Assembly: GCF_009908265.2 (NCBI RefSeq)
Contig: NZ_JAAATX020000013.1
Location: 1 to 64,000, forward strand
Origin: Paragemmobacter amnigenus
GTDB taxonomy: Bacteria > Pseudomonadota > Alphaproteobacteria > Rhodobacterales > Rhodobacteraceae
Length of the DNA stretch: 64,000 nt
Direction of reading: 5' to 3'
In this document: piece by piece, positions 45,079-53,239 of the stretch
Layout of the letters: each line of letters begins with the position of its first letter
Numbering within the stretch: position 1 is the first letter of the stretch
Notes under the pieces: generated by a model
What the model saw: only the letters and a program-made list of their open reading frames with translations
The model's database searches: none
Told to the model about the DNA's origin: nothing
Position numbers and translations under genes: made by a program

Positions 45079-46272
45079 TCAGTTCAGCCAGACCGACATC
45101 AGCATCGCGTCGCCGCCCATCATCGACTCGAACCGCGACCAGTTCCCGGCGCTGACGGTTTCGCCTTGTTCAAGATAGGGCCGCGCGCCGGTTCCCTGTA
45201 TCCAGTCCTTGAGGTCGATCGGCGCGGGGTCGGTGAACATGCGGGCAAGGTTCACGCCCGCGCCTTCGCCCAGACGCCAGTAGGGGACGAGCTTGTCGCC
45301 GTTTAAGAGCGCCTCGCCATCGGCCAGCACGGCGAGCCATGTGTCCTTCGTTTCCGGCGGAAGCGTCAGGCCGAGGGCCGAGGTCTGGCGCGCGTTGGGC
45401 AGCCATTCGGCGTCGTCGTCGGTTTCGGTTTCCACCGCCGCCCAGAAGGCGCGGTTCTCGGCCACCATGGACAGGAAATGGTCGCGGGCGGCGGTCAGGC
45501 GCGCGGCGTCGGGCTGCTGGTCGAGGGTTTCGAGGATCACCCAGAGCGCATCGAGGCCGGGGGCGAACATGTCGTATTCCGAGAATTCGGGCTGTGACAG
45601 CGCGGCCATCCCGTCGCGGGCCGCTGCGGCGCGGGTGAGCGCGTCGGTGGGGTCATAGGCGAGGACCACGTTCGCCGCGCCTTCGAGCAGGTGGGTATAG
45701 GCGGAGAGCCACGCCGCATCGGCGCGGTCGAAGCGGATCACGGGGGCGGGGGCGGTCGGGTCGCGGTCGAACCAGCGCCAGCCCATGAGGGAGGGGCCGA
45801 GGAGTTGCATCAGGTCTTCGTCGGGCGTGCGGGTGCCATCGGCGTTCACGTCGAACCAGAGGTCGGCGAGGCGGATTTCCACGCTGAATTCCGCGCCGGT
45901 GGCGAGGTCGGCGAGGGGCGCGCGTGCGGCGGCCATGTCGGTGGCGGCTTGGGTGAAGAGGGCGGCGACGTCGCCCGGTTGGAAGCTGGCGTCGGGGGCG
46001 GTGCCCTGATTGAGGCGGATCAGGGGGACCATGCCGGTGGGGTCGTCCATGCCGGTGCGGTAGCGGGTCTGGAACGTGGTTTCCAGCGCGCGCAGGAAGC
46101 GGACGCCGCCGAGGGCGAAGCGGTCTGCTTCGGAGGGCGCGGCGAGGGCGGCAAGCTGCGCCGCGGTCGCGGAAAGGCCATTGGCGGCGATGTCCGCCGA
46201 CAGGTCCTGCGCGGCGAGGGGGAGGGGGGAGAGGAAAAGGGAGGCGAGGAAAAGGGATTTGGGAAAACGCAT
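45079..46272 (-). CDS. Secreted protein of unknown function with an EF-hand-like loop
   Basis: 397 residues; signal peptide MRFPKSLFLASLFLSPLPLA, cleaved near AAQ. Largely helical. One calcium-loop-like sequence, DVNADGTRTPDED, at residues 141-153 fits the D-x-N-x-D-G pattern with an acidic last position. No catalytic motif or named domain was recognised. A 55-residue protein gene lies 11 bp upstream and mdh is before that, so all three could be one transcript, though a strong terminator follows mdh. Function unknown. Confidence 0.78.
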   Translation of the reverse strand: MRFPKSLFLASLFLSPLPLAAQDLSADIAANGLSATAAQLAALAAPSEADRFALGGVRFLRALETTFQTRYRTGMDDPTGMVPLIRLNQGTAPDASFQPGDVAALFTQAATDMAAARAPLADLATGAEFSVEIRLADLWFDVNADGTRTPDEDLMQLLGPSLMGWRWFDRDPTAPAPVIRFDRADAAWLSAYTHLLEGAANVVLAYDPTDALTRAAAARDGMAALSQPEFSEYDMFAPGLDALWVILETLDQQPDAARLTAARDHFLSMVAENRAFWAAVETETDDDAEWLPNARQTSALGLTLPPETKDTWLAVLADGEALLNGDKLVPYWRLGEGAGVNLARMFTDPAPIDLKDWIQGTGARPYLEQGETVSAGNWSRFESMMGGDAMLMSVWLN

Positions 46273-46283
46273 GGGGCCACTCG

Positions 46284-46451
46284 TCAGGGTTTGGGTTTGC
46301 GTGCCTGCGCCGCCGCCTTCATCCGGGCGAGGAGTTCGGCCTTTTTCTGGGCGGCCTTGTCGTCGCCCTTGGGCGCACCGCGGCGGGGCTGATCGAGCGG
46401 GTGGTGGCTGTCCTTGGCCATCTTGGGGTTGCCGTTCTTGCCGTAGTCCAT
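46284..46451 (-). CDS. Small basic protein (55 aa)
   Basis: Short gene of 55 codons: it begins MDYGKNGNPKMAKDSHHPLD, continues with QPRRGAPKGDDKAAQKKAEL and ends with an Ala/Lys/Arg-rich helix (LLARMKAAAQARKPKP). Highly basic, without hydrophobic segment or Cys, so cytosolic and possibly nucleic-acid-associated. GAAAGG lies upstream at a weak distance. The reading frame is supported by its codon bias (third-position C/G) and by the fit into the gap between mdh and the EF-hand protein gene. Function unknown. Confidence 0.65.
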   Translation of the reverse strand: MDYGKNGNPKMAKDSHHPLDQPRRGAPKGDDKAAQKKAELLARMKAAAQARKPKP

Positions 46452-46475
46452 GGGGCGGGCCTTTCAGGGAAACGT

Positions 46476-46506
46476 AAGGGGGCGCCCTGTGGCAGGGCGC
46501 CCCCTT
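46476..46506 (-). terminator. Terminator-like hairpin after mdh
   Basis: A 14-bp perfect stem AAGGGGGCGCCCTG/CAGGGCGCCCCCTT with a 3-base loop, 22 bases after the mdh stop. The minus-strand side carries only a short T run (CTTAC), so termination may be partial. Confidence 0.75.
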
Positions 46507-46527
46507 GGATTAGCACGGGTTCGCGGA

Positions 46528-47568
<1,041 letters not shown>

Positions 47569-47572
47569 TCAC

Positions 47573-47589
47573 GGTATGCAATGGTATGC
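47573..47589. promoter_or_regulatory. GGTATGC-AAT-GGTATGC direct repeat upstream of mdh
   Basis: Direct repeat at a 10-bp step, 83 bp before the mdh ATG; 15 of 17 bases equal those upstream of sucC (42574-42590). Candidate operator for a TCA-gene regulator. Confidence 0.6.
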
Positions 47590-47663
47590 GGCAAATTAAG
47601 CATGTGCGGTGGTGGCGGGGCGGTGTTTGCGCTAAAGCGCGGGCAGGCGGGCCGGAGGGCGGA

Positions 47664-48410
47664 ATGGACGGGCTGGGGTTCTGGGTGGCGGCGGTCGCGG
47701 CGGCGGTTTTCGTCGGCGCGGGCAAGGGCGGGATTCCGGTCGTGGGGATGCTGGGCGTGCCGGTGCTGGCGCTGGCGATCAATCCGGTGACGGCGGCGGG
47801 GCTGCTGCTGCCGGTCTATGTGGTGTCGGATGTCTTCGGGCTTTGGGCCTATCGGCGCGAATTCGACGGGCGGGTGCTGGCGATCCTGTTGCCGGGTGCG
47901 GTGGCGGGGATCGGGCTGGGCTGGGCCACGGCGAGCGTGGTGTCCGAGGCGGTGGTGACGGGGTTGATCGGGGTGATCGGGGTGGTCTTCGCGCTGAACC
48001 TGATCCTGCGGCGGAGGGGCGAGGTGGCGCCGAAGCGGGCCGAGGTGGTGCCGGGGCTGTTCTGGGGGGCGATGACGGGGTTCACGAGCTTTGTCAGTCA
48101 CGCGGGGGCGCCGCCCTATCAGGTCTATACGCTGCCGTTGCGGATGCCCAAGACGGTGTTCGCGGGGACGTCGACCATCGCTTTCGCCGTGATCAATGCG
48201 GTGAAGCTGGTGCCTTACTGGGCGCTGGGGCAGTTGAGCGCGGAGAACCTGCATGTGGCGGTGATGCTGATGCCTGCCGCCGCGCTGGCGGTGTTCGCGG
48301 GGGTGCGGCTGGTGCGGGTGCTGCCGGAGGCGGTGTTCTTCCGGATCGTGACATGGGCGCTGCTGGGGGTGTCGGTGAAGCTGGTCTGGGACGGGGTGAC
48401 GGGGGTGTGA
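47664..48410 (+). CDS. TauE/SafE family sulfite exporter-like membrane protein
   Basis: 248 residues with about eight hydrophobic segments in two repeats. Start motif AAVFVGAGKGGIPVVGMLGVP near 10-30 and its repeat GAMTGFTSFVSHAGAPPYQVY near 133-153 with the family's Gly-x-His/Ser signature. Proteins of this family (DUF81) export sulfite, sulfoacetate or taurine-derived anions, but the substrate here is not known. Start preceded by GGAGGGCGGA; divergent from mdh. Confidence 0.88.
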   Translation: MDGLGFWVAAVAAAVFVGAGKGGIPVVGMLGVPVLALAINPVTAAGLLLPVYVVSDVFGLWAYRREFDGRVLAILLPGAVAGIGLGWATASVVSEAVVTGLIGVIGVVFALNLILRRRGEVAPKRAEVVPGLFWGAMTGFTSFVSHAGAPPYQVYTLPLRMPKTVFAGTSTIAFAVINAVKLVPYWALGQLSAENLHVAVMLMPAAALAVFAGVRLVRVLPEAVFFRIVTWALLGVSVKLVWDGVTGV

Positions 48411-48513
48411 CGCGGCGCGGGCGTTCCGCCCGCAAGCGCGGTCCCCCCGTTCCGCGCGGGGCGCGCGGAACGGGGCCCCGCGGGGGCGCCGCCCCCGGCG
48501 CGGCAGGGCCGCG

Positions 48514-48543
48514 CTCCCCCGGAGTATTTGGGCCGAGATGAAG
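48514..48543 (+). repeat. Intergenic repeat copy B: CCCCCGGAGTATTTGGGCCGAGATGAAG
   Basis: Contains CTCCCCCGGAGTATTTGG, then GCCGAGATGAAG. It follows two GC-rich palindromes (a 13-bp CCCCGTTCCGCGC stem near 48445-48477). Related to copies at 33255-33298 and 57345-57382. It lies after a plus-strand gene, as do the others. Confidence 0.6.
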
Positions 48544-48635
48544 CAGCTTTACGCTGCGCTGCGGCATTTTTGGCCTTGCTGAAACTTCCGAAATGGTGCC
48601 TTTGGGCGAAAGAATCTTTCGTGGAGGCGAATCCG

Positions 48636-49499
48636 ATGACGCGGCCATTCCGTTCGGTGCTGTATATCCCCGCATCCAAGGAGCGCGCGCTGGAGAAGGC
48701 GCGCGAGATTGCGGCGGATGCGATCATCTTCGATCTGGAGGATGCCGTAGCTCCTGACGAGAAGGCGCAGGCGCGGGTGACGCTGGCGCGGTTCCTGTCG
48801 GAGGTGGATTACGGCCCGCGCTACCGGATCGTGCGGATCAACGGGCTGGATACCGTCTGGGGGCGCGAGGATGCGCTGGCCTTTGCCGCCCATGCGGGGG
48901 TGGATGCCCTGCTGGTGCCCAAGGTGAACGCGCCCGCCGATCTGGATGCGGTGGCGGCGCTGGCGGCCAAGGTGCCGCTCTGGGCGATGATGGAAACGGC
49001 GGCGGGGATGCTGAATGCGGCCGCCATCGCGGGCCATGCGCGGCTGGAGGGGATGGTCATGGGGACCAACGATCTGGCCAAGGAACTGGGCAGCCGGTTC
49101 CGCGCGGACCGGTTGCCGATGCAGGCGGGGCTGGGGCTGTGCCTGCTGGCGGCGCGGGCGCATGGGCGCGTGATCGTGGACGGGGTCTATAACGCCTTCA
49201 AGGACGAGGACGGCTTGCGGGCGGAATGCGCGCAGGGGCGCGACATGGGGTTTGATGGCAAGACGCTGATCCATCCGGCGCAGGTGGACATCTGCAACGC
49301 GGCCTTCGCGCCGAGCGAGGCGGAGGTCGAGCTTGCCAAGCGGCAGATCGAGGCGTTCAACGCCGCGCAGGCGCAGGGGCAGGGGGTGGCCGTGCTGGAC
49401 GGGCGGATCGTGGAGAACCTGCATGTCGTCACCGCGCAGGCGGTGCTGGCCAAGGCGCAGGCGATCCGGGCGCAGGCGCAGGATATCGCGGCGCAGTGA
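48636..49499 (+). CDS. mcl2: (3S)-malyl-CoA thioesterase
   Basis: 287-residue CitE/HpcH-aldolase-fold protein. N-terminus MTRPFRSVLYIPASKERALE; metal-binding FDLEDAV near 35-41; VRINGLDT near 67; WAMMETAAGML near 116-126; VMGTNDLAKELG near 146-157. It resembles Rhodobacter Mcl2, which hydrolyses (3S)-malyl-CoA to malate and CoA, ending the ethylmalonyl-CoA pathway, rather than Mcl1 lyase (about 318 residues) or CitE. Nearby mch and ecm support this. Start follows GTGGAGG. The precise enzyme type is inference. Confidence 0.85.
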   Translation: MTRPFRSVLYIPASKERALEKAREIAADAIIFDLEDAVAPDEKAQARVTLARFLSEVDYGPRYRIVRINGLDTVWGREDALAFAAHAGVDALLVPKVNAPADLDAVAALAAKVPLWAMMETAAGMLNAAAIAGHARLEGMVMGTNDLAKELGSRFRADRLPMQAGLGLCLLAARAHGRVIVDGVYNAFKDEDGLRAECAQGRDMGFDGKTLIHPAQVDICNAAFAPSEAEVELAKRQIEAFNAAQAQGQGVAVLDGRIVENLHVVTAQAVLAKAQAIRAQAQDIAAQ

Positions 49500-49576
49500 T
49501 GGGTCGCGGTCGATTGCGGCGGGCGCGGATTGCGGGCAGGGTGCGCGCGAAACTTAGCCCTGCGGAGGTGTGAGCG

Positions 49577-50125
49577 ATGACCCTGTTGATCCTTGGCGTG
49601 GCCCTGTGGTGGGCGGCGCATCTGTTCAAGCGTGTGGCGCCCGACGCGCGGGCGGGCATGGGCAATGCCGGAAAGGGGCTTGTGGCGGTGGCCGTCCTTG
49701 CCTCGGTCGTGATGATGTATTTCGGATATGGCGCGGCGAAGGCGTCGGCGGATGTGTGGTGGGGGCGCAATCCGGCGCTGGTGGGGATCAACAACCTGCT
49801 GATGGTGCTGGCGGTCTATCTCTATGCAGCCTCGGGCACGGGGGCGGCGCTGGCGCGGAAGATCCGGCATCCGCAACTGACGGCGGTCAAGACATGGGCG
49901 GTCGCGCATCTGCTGGTCAATGGCGATCTGCCGTCGGTCATCCTGTTCGGCGGGCTGCTGGCATGGGCCGTGGTGTCGGTCATCGTGATCAACCGCGCGC
50001 AGCGGGACTGGACCCCGCCGGTGGCAAAGCCGGGGGCAGAGGTGAAGGCGGTGGTCGGGACCGTGGTGGTGCTGGTCGCAATCATGCTGGTGCACGACTG
50101 GCTTGGCTATCAGCCTTGGGGGTGA
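49577..50125 (+). CDS. NnrU family protein
   Basis: 182-residue membrane protein with six hydrophobic segments. The NnrU signature is present: ALWWAAHLFKRVAPDAR near 9-25, NLLMVLAVYLYAASGTGA near 72-89, RHPQLTAVKTWAVAHLLVNGDLPSVILFGGLLAW around 97-130, and NRAQRDW. NnrU was first found next to nitric-oxide reductase regulators in Rhodobacter and is distantly related to 15-cis-zeta-carotene isomerase. Neither reaction is shown here; it is placed between the mcl2 and mch genes. Confidence 0.9.
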   Translation: MTLLILGVALWWAAHLFKRVAPDARAGMGNAGKGLVAVAVLASVVMMYFGYGAAKASADVWWGRNPALVGINNLLMVLAVYLYAASGTGAALARKIRHPQLTAVKTWAVAHLLVNGDLPSVILFGGLLAWAVVSVIVINRAQRDWTPPVAKPGAEVKAVVGTVVVLVAIMLVHDWLGYQPWG

Positions 50126-50129
50126 GGGG

Positions 50130-50333
50130 ATGAAGCTTTACCGGTTCCTGTCGGAGGACGATACCTCCGCCTTTTGCCACAAGGTGACGGCGGCGCTGAA
50201 CAAGGGGTGGGCGCTGCATGGCGCGCCCACCTATGCCTTCGATGCCGCGCGGGGCGTGATGCGCTGCGGGCAGGCGGTGGTGAAGGAGGTTCCCGGCACC
50301 TACACGCCGGATGTGAAACTGGGCGAGCAATGA
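50130..50333 (+). CDS. DUF1737 domain protein
   Basis: 67 residues; MKLYRFLSEDDTSAFCHKVT matches the small DUF1737 family (usually a short beta-alpha-beta fold). KGWALHGAPTYAFD lies near 28-41. No catalytic motif. The gene starts 4 bp after nnrU and is followed 38 bp later by mch, so it is part of the mcl2-nnrU-mch cluster. Function unknown. Confidence 0.85.
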   Translation: MKLYRFLSEDDTSAFCHKVTAALNKGWALHGAPTYAFDAARGVMRCGQAVVKEVPGTYTPDVKLGEQ

Positions 50334-50371
50334 GGGGTGGCCTTCGGGCCACCTGAAGGAGAGACGGCACG

Positions 50372-51403
50372 ATGAAGACCAATCCGGGGCGGTTTTTCGA
50401 GGATTACCGTTTGGGCGAGACGATCGTCCATGCGGTGCCGCGCACGGTGTCGGGGGGCGAGCGGGCGCTGTACCATGCGCTCTATCCCGCGCGGGGGGCG
50501 CTTTATTCCTCGGACGAGTTCGCGCGGGGATGCGGGCTGCCTGCGGCGCCGGTGGATGATCTGGTGGCGTTCCATGTGGTCTTTGGCAAGACGGTGCCGG
50601 ATATCAGCCTGAACGCGGTGGCGAACCTTGGCTATGCCGAGGGGCGCTGGCTGGGGCAGGTCTATCCGGGCGATACGCTGCGGTCGGAATCCACCGTGAT
50701 CGGGTTGAAGGAGAATTCCAACGGCAAGTCGGGTGTCGTCTATGTCCGCACGCGGGGCATCAACCAGCGCGACGAGGTGGTGCTGGAATATGTGCGCTGG
50801 GTGATGGTGAGGAAGAACCGGCTGGACGCGCCCGCGCCTGCGGCGGTGACGCCATCGCTGGCCCCGGTCGTGGTGCCCGAGGCGCTGGTGGTGCCCAAGC
50901 GGCTGGACTTTTCGCGCTATGATTTCGCGCTGGCGGGCGAGCGGCATCGCTTTGCGGATTACACGGTGGGCGAGCGGATCGACCATGTGGACGGGGTGAC
51001 GGTCGAGGAGGCCGACCACCTGCTGGCGACGCGGCTGTGGCAGAACACCAGCAAGGTGCATTTCGACGTGACCCAGCGCGAGGACGGGCGGCGGCTGATC
51101 TATGGCGGCCATGTGATTTCGCTGGCGCGGGCGCTGTCCTTCAACGGGTTGGCCAATGCGCAGATGATCGTGGCGCTGAATGCAGGGGCCCACGCGAACC
51201 CGTGTTTCGCGGGGGATACGGTCAGGGCATGGTCCGAGGTGCTGGACAAGGCCGAGACGGGCGCGCCCGGCGTGGGGGCGCTGCGGCTGCGGCTGGTGGC
51301 GGTGAAGGACGGGGCGGCGCCCTTCGCGCTGAAGGGGGCGGAGGGGAAGTATCTGCCCGAGGTGTTGCTGGATCTGGATTACTGGGCGCTGGTGCCGGTG
51401 TGA
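50372..51403 (+). CDS. mch: Mesaconyl-CoA hydratase (MaoC family)
   Basis: 343 residues with two hot-dog (MaoC) domains, about 1-160 and 175-340. N-terminus NPGRFFEDYRLGETIVHAVPR; VSGGERALYHALYPARGALYSS near 26-47; AVANLGYAEGRWLGQVYPGD near 75-94; second-domain TRLWQNTSKVHFDVTQREDG near 214-233. This is the form found in Rhodobacter that hydrates mesaconyl-CoA to beta-methylmalyl-CoA in the ethylmalonyl-CoA pathway. Length and N-terminus fit; mcl2 and ecm in the window support it. Confidence 0.9.
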   Translation: MKTNPGRFFEDYRLGETIVHAVPRTVSGGERALYHALYPARGALYSSDEFARGCGLPAAPVDDLVAFHVVFGKTVPDISLNAVANLGYAEGRWLGQVYPGDTLRSESTVIGLKENSNGKSGVVYVRTRGINQRDEVVLEYVRWVMVRKNRLDAPAPAAVTPSLAPVVVPEALVVPKRLDFSRYDFALAGERHRFADYTVGERIDHVDGVTVEEADHLLATRLWQNTSKVHFDVTQREDGRRLIYGGHVISLARALSFNGLANAQMIVALNAGAHANPCFAGDTVRAWSEVLDKAETGAPGVGALRLRLVAVKDGAAPFALKGAEGKYLPEVLLDLDYWALVPV

Positions 51404-51451
51404 TCACCAAATCCCGCTTGAACGGCGGCGCACTTCGGGCATGATGCCCGC

Positions 51452-52261
51452 ATGTGGCGTCATACCTGTTCCCTGCTTGTGTTGCTGCTTTTGCCGTTCG
51501 GCGCGATGGCCGAAGGTTCGTCCTGGGTTTCCGCGCCGGAGGGGGCGGAGGAGGACGGGTCGGTGGCCGGTGACGGCCCCGAATTGACCGATGCGGAATG
51601 GCATGTCCGCGATGTGATGATCACCATCTTCTACCACGAACTGGGTCACGCGCTGATCGATGTGATGCAGTTGCCCGTTCTGGGGCTGGAAGAGGATGCG
51701 GCAGATGTGCTGTCGGTGGTGATGACCGACCGGATCTGGGATGGTGAGTCGTCCGAGCAGAAGGTGGCGGCAGCGGCGACCTTCTGGGGGGCGAGTGCGG
51801 CCGAGACGGCGCAGGCGGGCTATGCGCCGGCCTTCTGGGGCGTCCATTCGCCCGACGAGCGGCGCTATTTCACCTATCTTTGCCTGTATTACGGCGGCGC
51901 GCCCGAAGAGCGCGAGGCGATGGCGGTGGAGTTCGGGCTGCCCGAGGACCGCGCGGTGACCTGTCCGGACGAGTTCGATCTGGCGGCCTCGTCCTGGGGC
52001 GTGTTTCTGGACGAGCTGGAGGCGGCGGGTCCGGGCGAGAGCCTTGTCTGGATGGGGGAGGCGGAGCCTTCGGACAGCGTGGCGGCGGGCATCAAGGAAG
52101 AGGTCGACTATCTGAACTCGATCTGGACGCTGCCCGAACCCGTGGGGGTGCAGGTCGCGCCCTGCGATCAGGCCAATGCCTTTTACGATCCGTCCGAGAA
52201 GATGATCACCATGTGTAGCGAGATGGCGGAGTATATCCTGACCACCGCGCCTGCCGAGTGA
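51452..52261 (+). CDS. DUF4344-type secreted metallopeptidase-like protein
   Basis: 269 residues; signal peptide MWRHTCSLLVLLLLPFGAMA. Zinc motif HELGH with His62, Glu63, His66 and a likely third ligand in the EED segment near 80-82. The body carries four Cys (in YLCLYYGG, AVTCPDEF, VAPCDQANAFYDP and ITMCSEM) that may form disulfides. This matches the DUF4344 family. Function unknown; periplasmic protease activity is an inference. A single GTGATCAC (51400-51407) overlaps the end of mch. Confidence 0.85.
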   Translation: MWRHTCSLLVLLLLPFGAMAEGSSWVSAPEGAEEDGSVAGDGPELTDAEWHVRDVMITIFYHELGHALIDVMQLPVLGLEEDAADVLSVVMTDRIWDGESSEQKVAAAATFWGASAAETAQAGYAPAFWGVHSPDERRYFTYLCLYYGGAPEEREAMAVEFGLPEDRAVTCPDEFDLAASSWGVFLDELEAAGPGESLVWMGEAEPSDSVAAGIKEEVDYLNSIWTLPEPVGVQVAPCDQANAFYDPSEKMITMCSEMAEYILTTAPAE

Positions 52262-52266
52262 AATCC

Positions 52267-52295
52267 GTGATCACAAATTTTCTGCGCGTGATCAC
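52267..52295. promoter_or_regulatory. Paired GTGATCAC sites upstream of sdhC
   Basis: Perfect palindromes at 52267-52274 and 52288-52295, starts 21 bp apart; 160 bp before the sdhC start. Same as the sucC pair, including the flank CCGTGATCACAAATT. A downstream TGCATTTTTTCGCC tract may carry the promoter. Confidence 0.75.
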
Positions 52296-52456
52296 ATCGT
52301 GCATTTTTTCGCCGGTTTAGCGCGAACATTGCGTGTCCTGCGGCGTTCTGCTGCGTGACTCGTCTGGAAAAACCGCTATTCAGAACCGAAGAACAAGCCG
52401 AAGCGCGCGCCCGCCGGTCCCGCCGGAAGGGCAAGCCAGCGACGAAGGGAACCGAG

Positions 52457-52840
52457 ATGGCTGATGTGAAGCGGGTCGAGCGGCCCCTTTCCCCGCATTT
52501 GCAGATTTATCGCCCGCAGTTGACGTCGGTCACGTCGATCCTGACGCGGATCACGGGCAACGGGCTGATCGTGGGGACGATCCTTGCGGTCTGGTGGCTG
52601 CTGTCGGCGGCGACGTCGCCGGAGTATTTCGCCTTTGCCGATGCGGTGGTGACAAGCTGGTTCGGCGATCTGGTGTTCACCCTGTCTGCATGGGCGCTGT
52701 GGTATCACTACCTCGCCGGGATCCGGCACCTGATCTATGACGCGGGGCGCGGGCTGGACATCCCCACCGCCGAAAAGCTGGGCTGGGCCTGCATCATCGG
52801 GTCGGTCGTGCTGACCGTCCTGACTGTCGTGATCGTGTAA
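52457..52840 (+). CDS. sdhC: Succinate dehydrogenase cytochrome b556 subunit
   Basis: 127 residues, three helices. N-terminal RPLSPHLQIYRPQLTSVTSILTRITG (residues 8-32) is the SdhC signature including the quinone-site Ser/Arg; heme ligand His in WYHYLAGIRHLIYD near 85-98. Membrane anchor of complex II. Start at 52457 chosen by the family N-terminus and the AAGGGA before it; the upstream frame (34 codons) is not coding. First gene of the sdh operon. Confidence 0.95.
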   Translation: MADVKRVERPLSPHLQIYRPQLTSVTSILTRITGNGLIVGTILAVWWLLSAATSPEYFAFADAVVTSWFGDLVFTLSAWALWYHYLAGIRHLIYDAGRGLDIPTAEKLGWACIIGSVVLTVLTVVIV

Positions 52841-52853
52841 GGGGGGGCGGGAC

Positions 52854-53225
52854 ATGCGTTATCTGACCGACCGCAAGCGCGCCGTGGGCAAGGGCGCAGG
52901 GCATTCGGGGACCGAGCATCACTGGTACATGCAGGTGAGCGCGGTGGCGCTGGCCTTCCTGCTGCCGGTGTGGGTCTTCATCTTCGGCAGCGCGCTGGGG
53001 CAGGGGCACGAGGCGGTTGTGGCAACCTTCGCGCGGCCCTTTCCGGCGATCGTGACGGGGCTGGTGCTGTTTGTCTCGATGCGCCACTTCGCCAAGGGCG
53101 CGCAGATGATGATCGAGGACTATGCGCGGGGGCACATGAAGAAGGCCCTCGTGATCGCGGCGATTTCGCTTTCCTACGTGGTGATGGCGACGGGGTTCTA
53201 TGCCCTTGTCCGCATCGCGCTTTGA
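52854..53225 (+). CDS. sdhD: Succinate dehydrogenase membrane anchor subunit
   Basis: 123 residues, three helices. Begins [24 protein letters not shown], where HHWYMQ is typical; heme-ligand region [20 protein letters not shown] near 80-95 (the HFxxGxxxxIEDY motif). Sits 13 bp after sdhC and 14 bp before sdhA. Together with SdhC it binds heme b and quinone in the inner membrane. Confidence 0.95.
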   Translation: MRYLTDRKRAVGKGAGHSGTEHHWYMQVSAVALAFLLPVWVFIFGSALGQGHEAVVATFARPFPAIVTGLVLFVSMRHFAKGAQMMIEDYARGHMKKALVIAAISLSYVVMATGFYALVRIAL

Positions 53226-53239
53226 GATTCGGGGCTGAA

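Noticed and set aside
51400-51407. Single GTGATCAC before the DUF4344 gene
   Set aside because: Overlaps the end of mch (its TGA) and lacks the second site at 21 bp; probably chance.
52355-52456. Upstream in-frame extension of sdhC
   Set aside because: The added residues are hydrophilic and not like any SdhC N-terminus; the ribosome site is at 52457.
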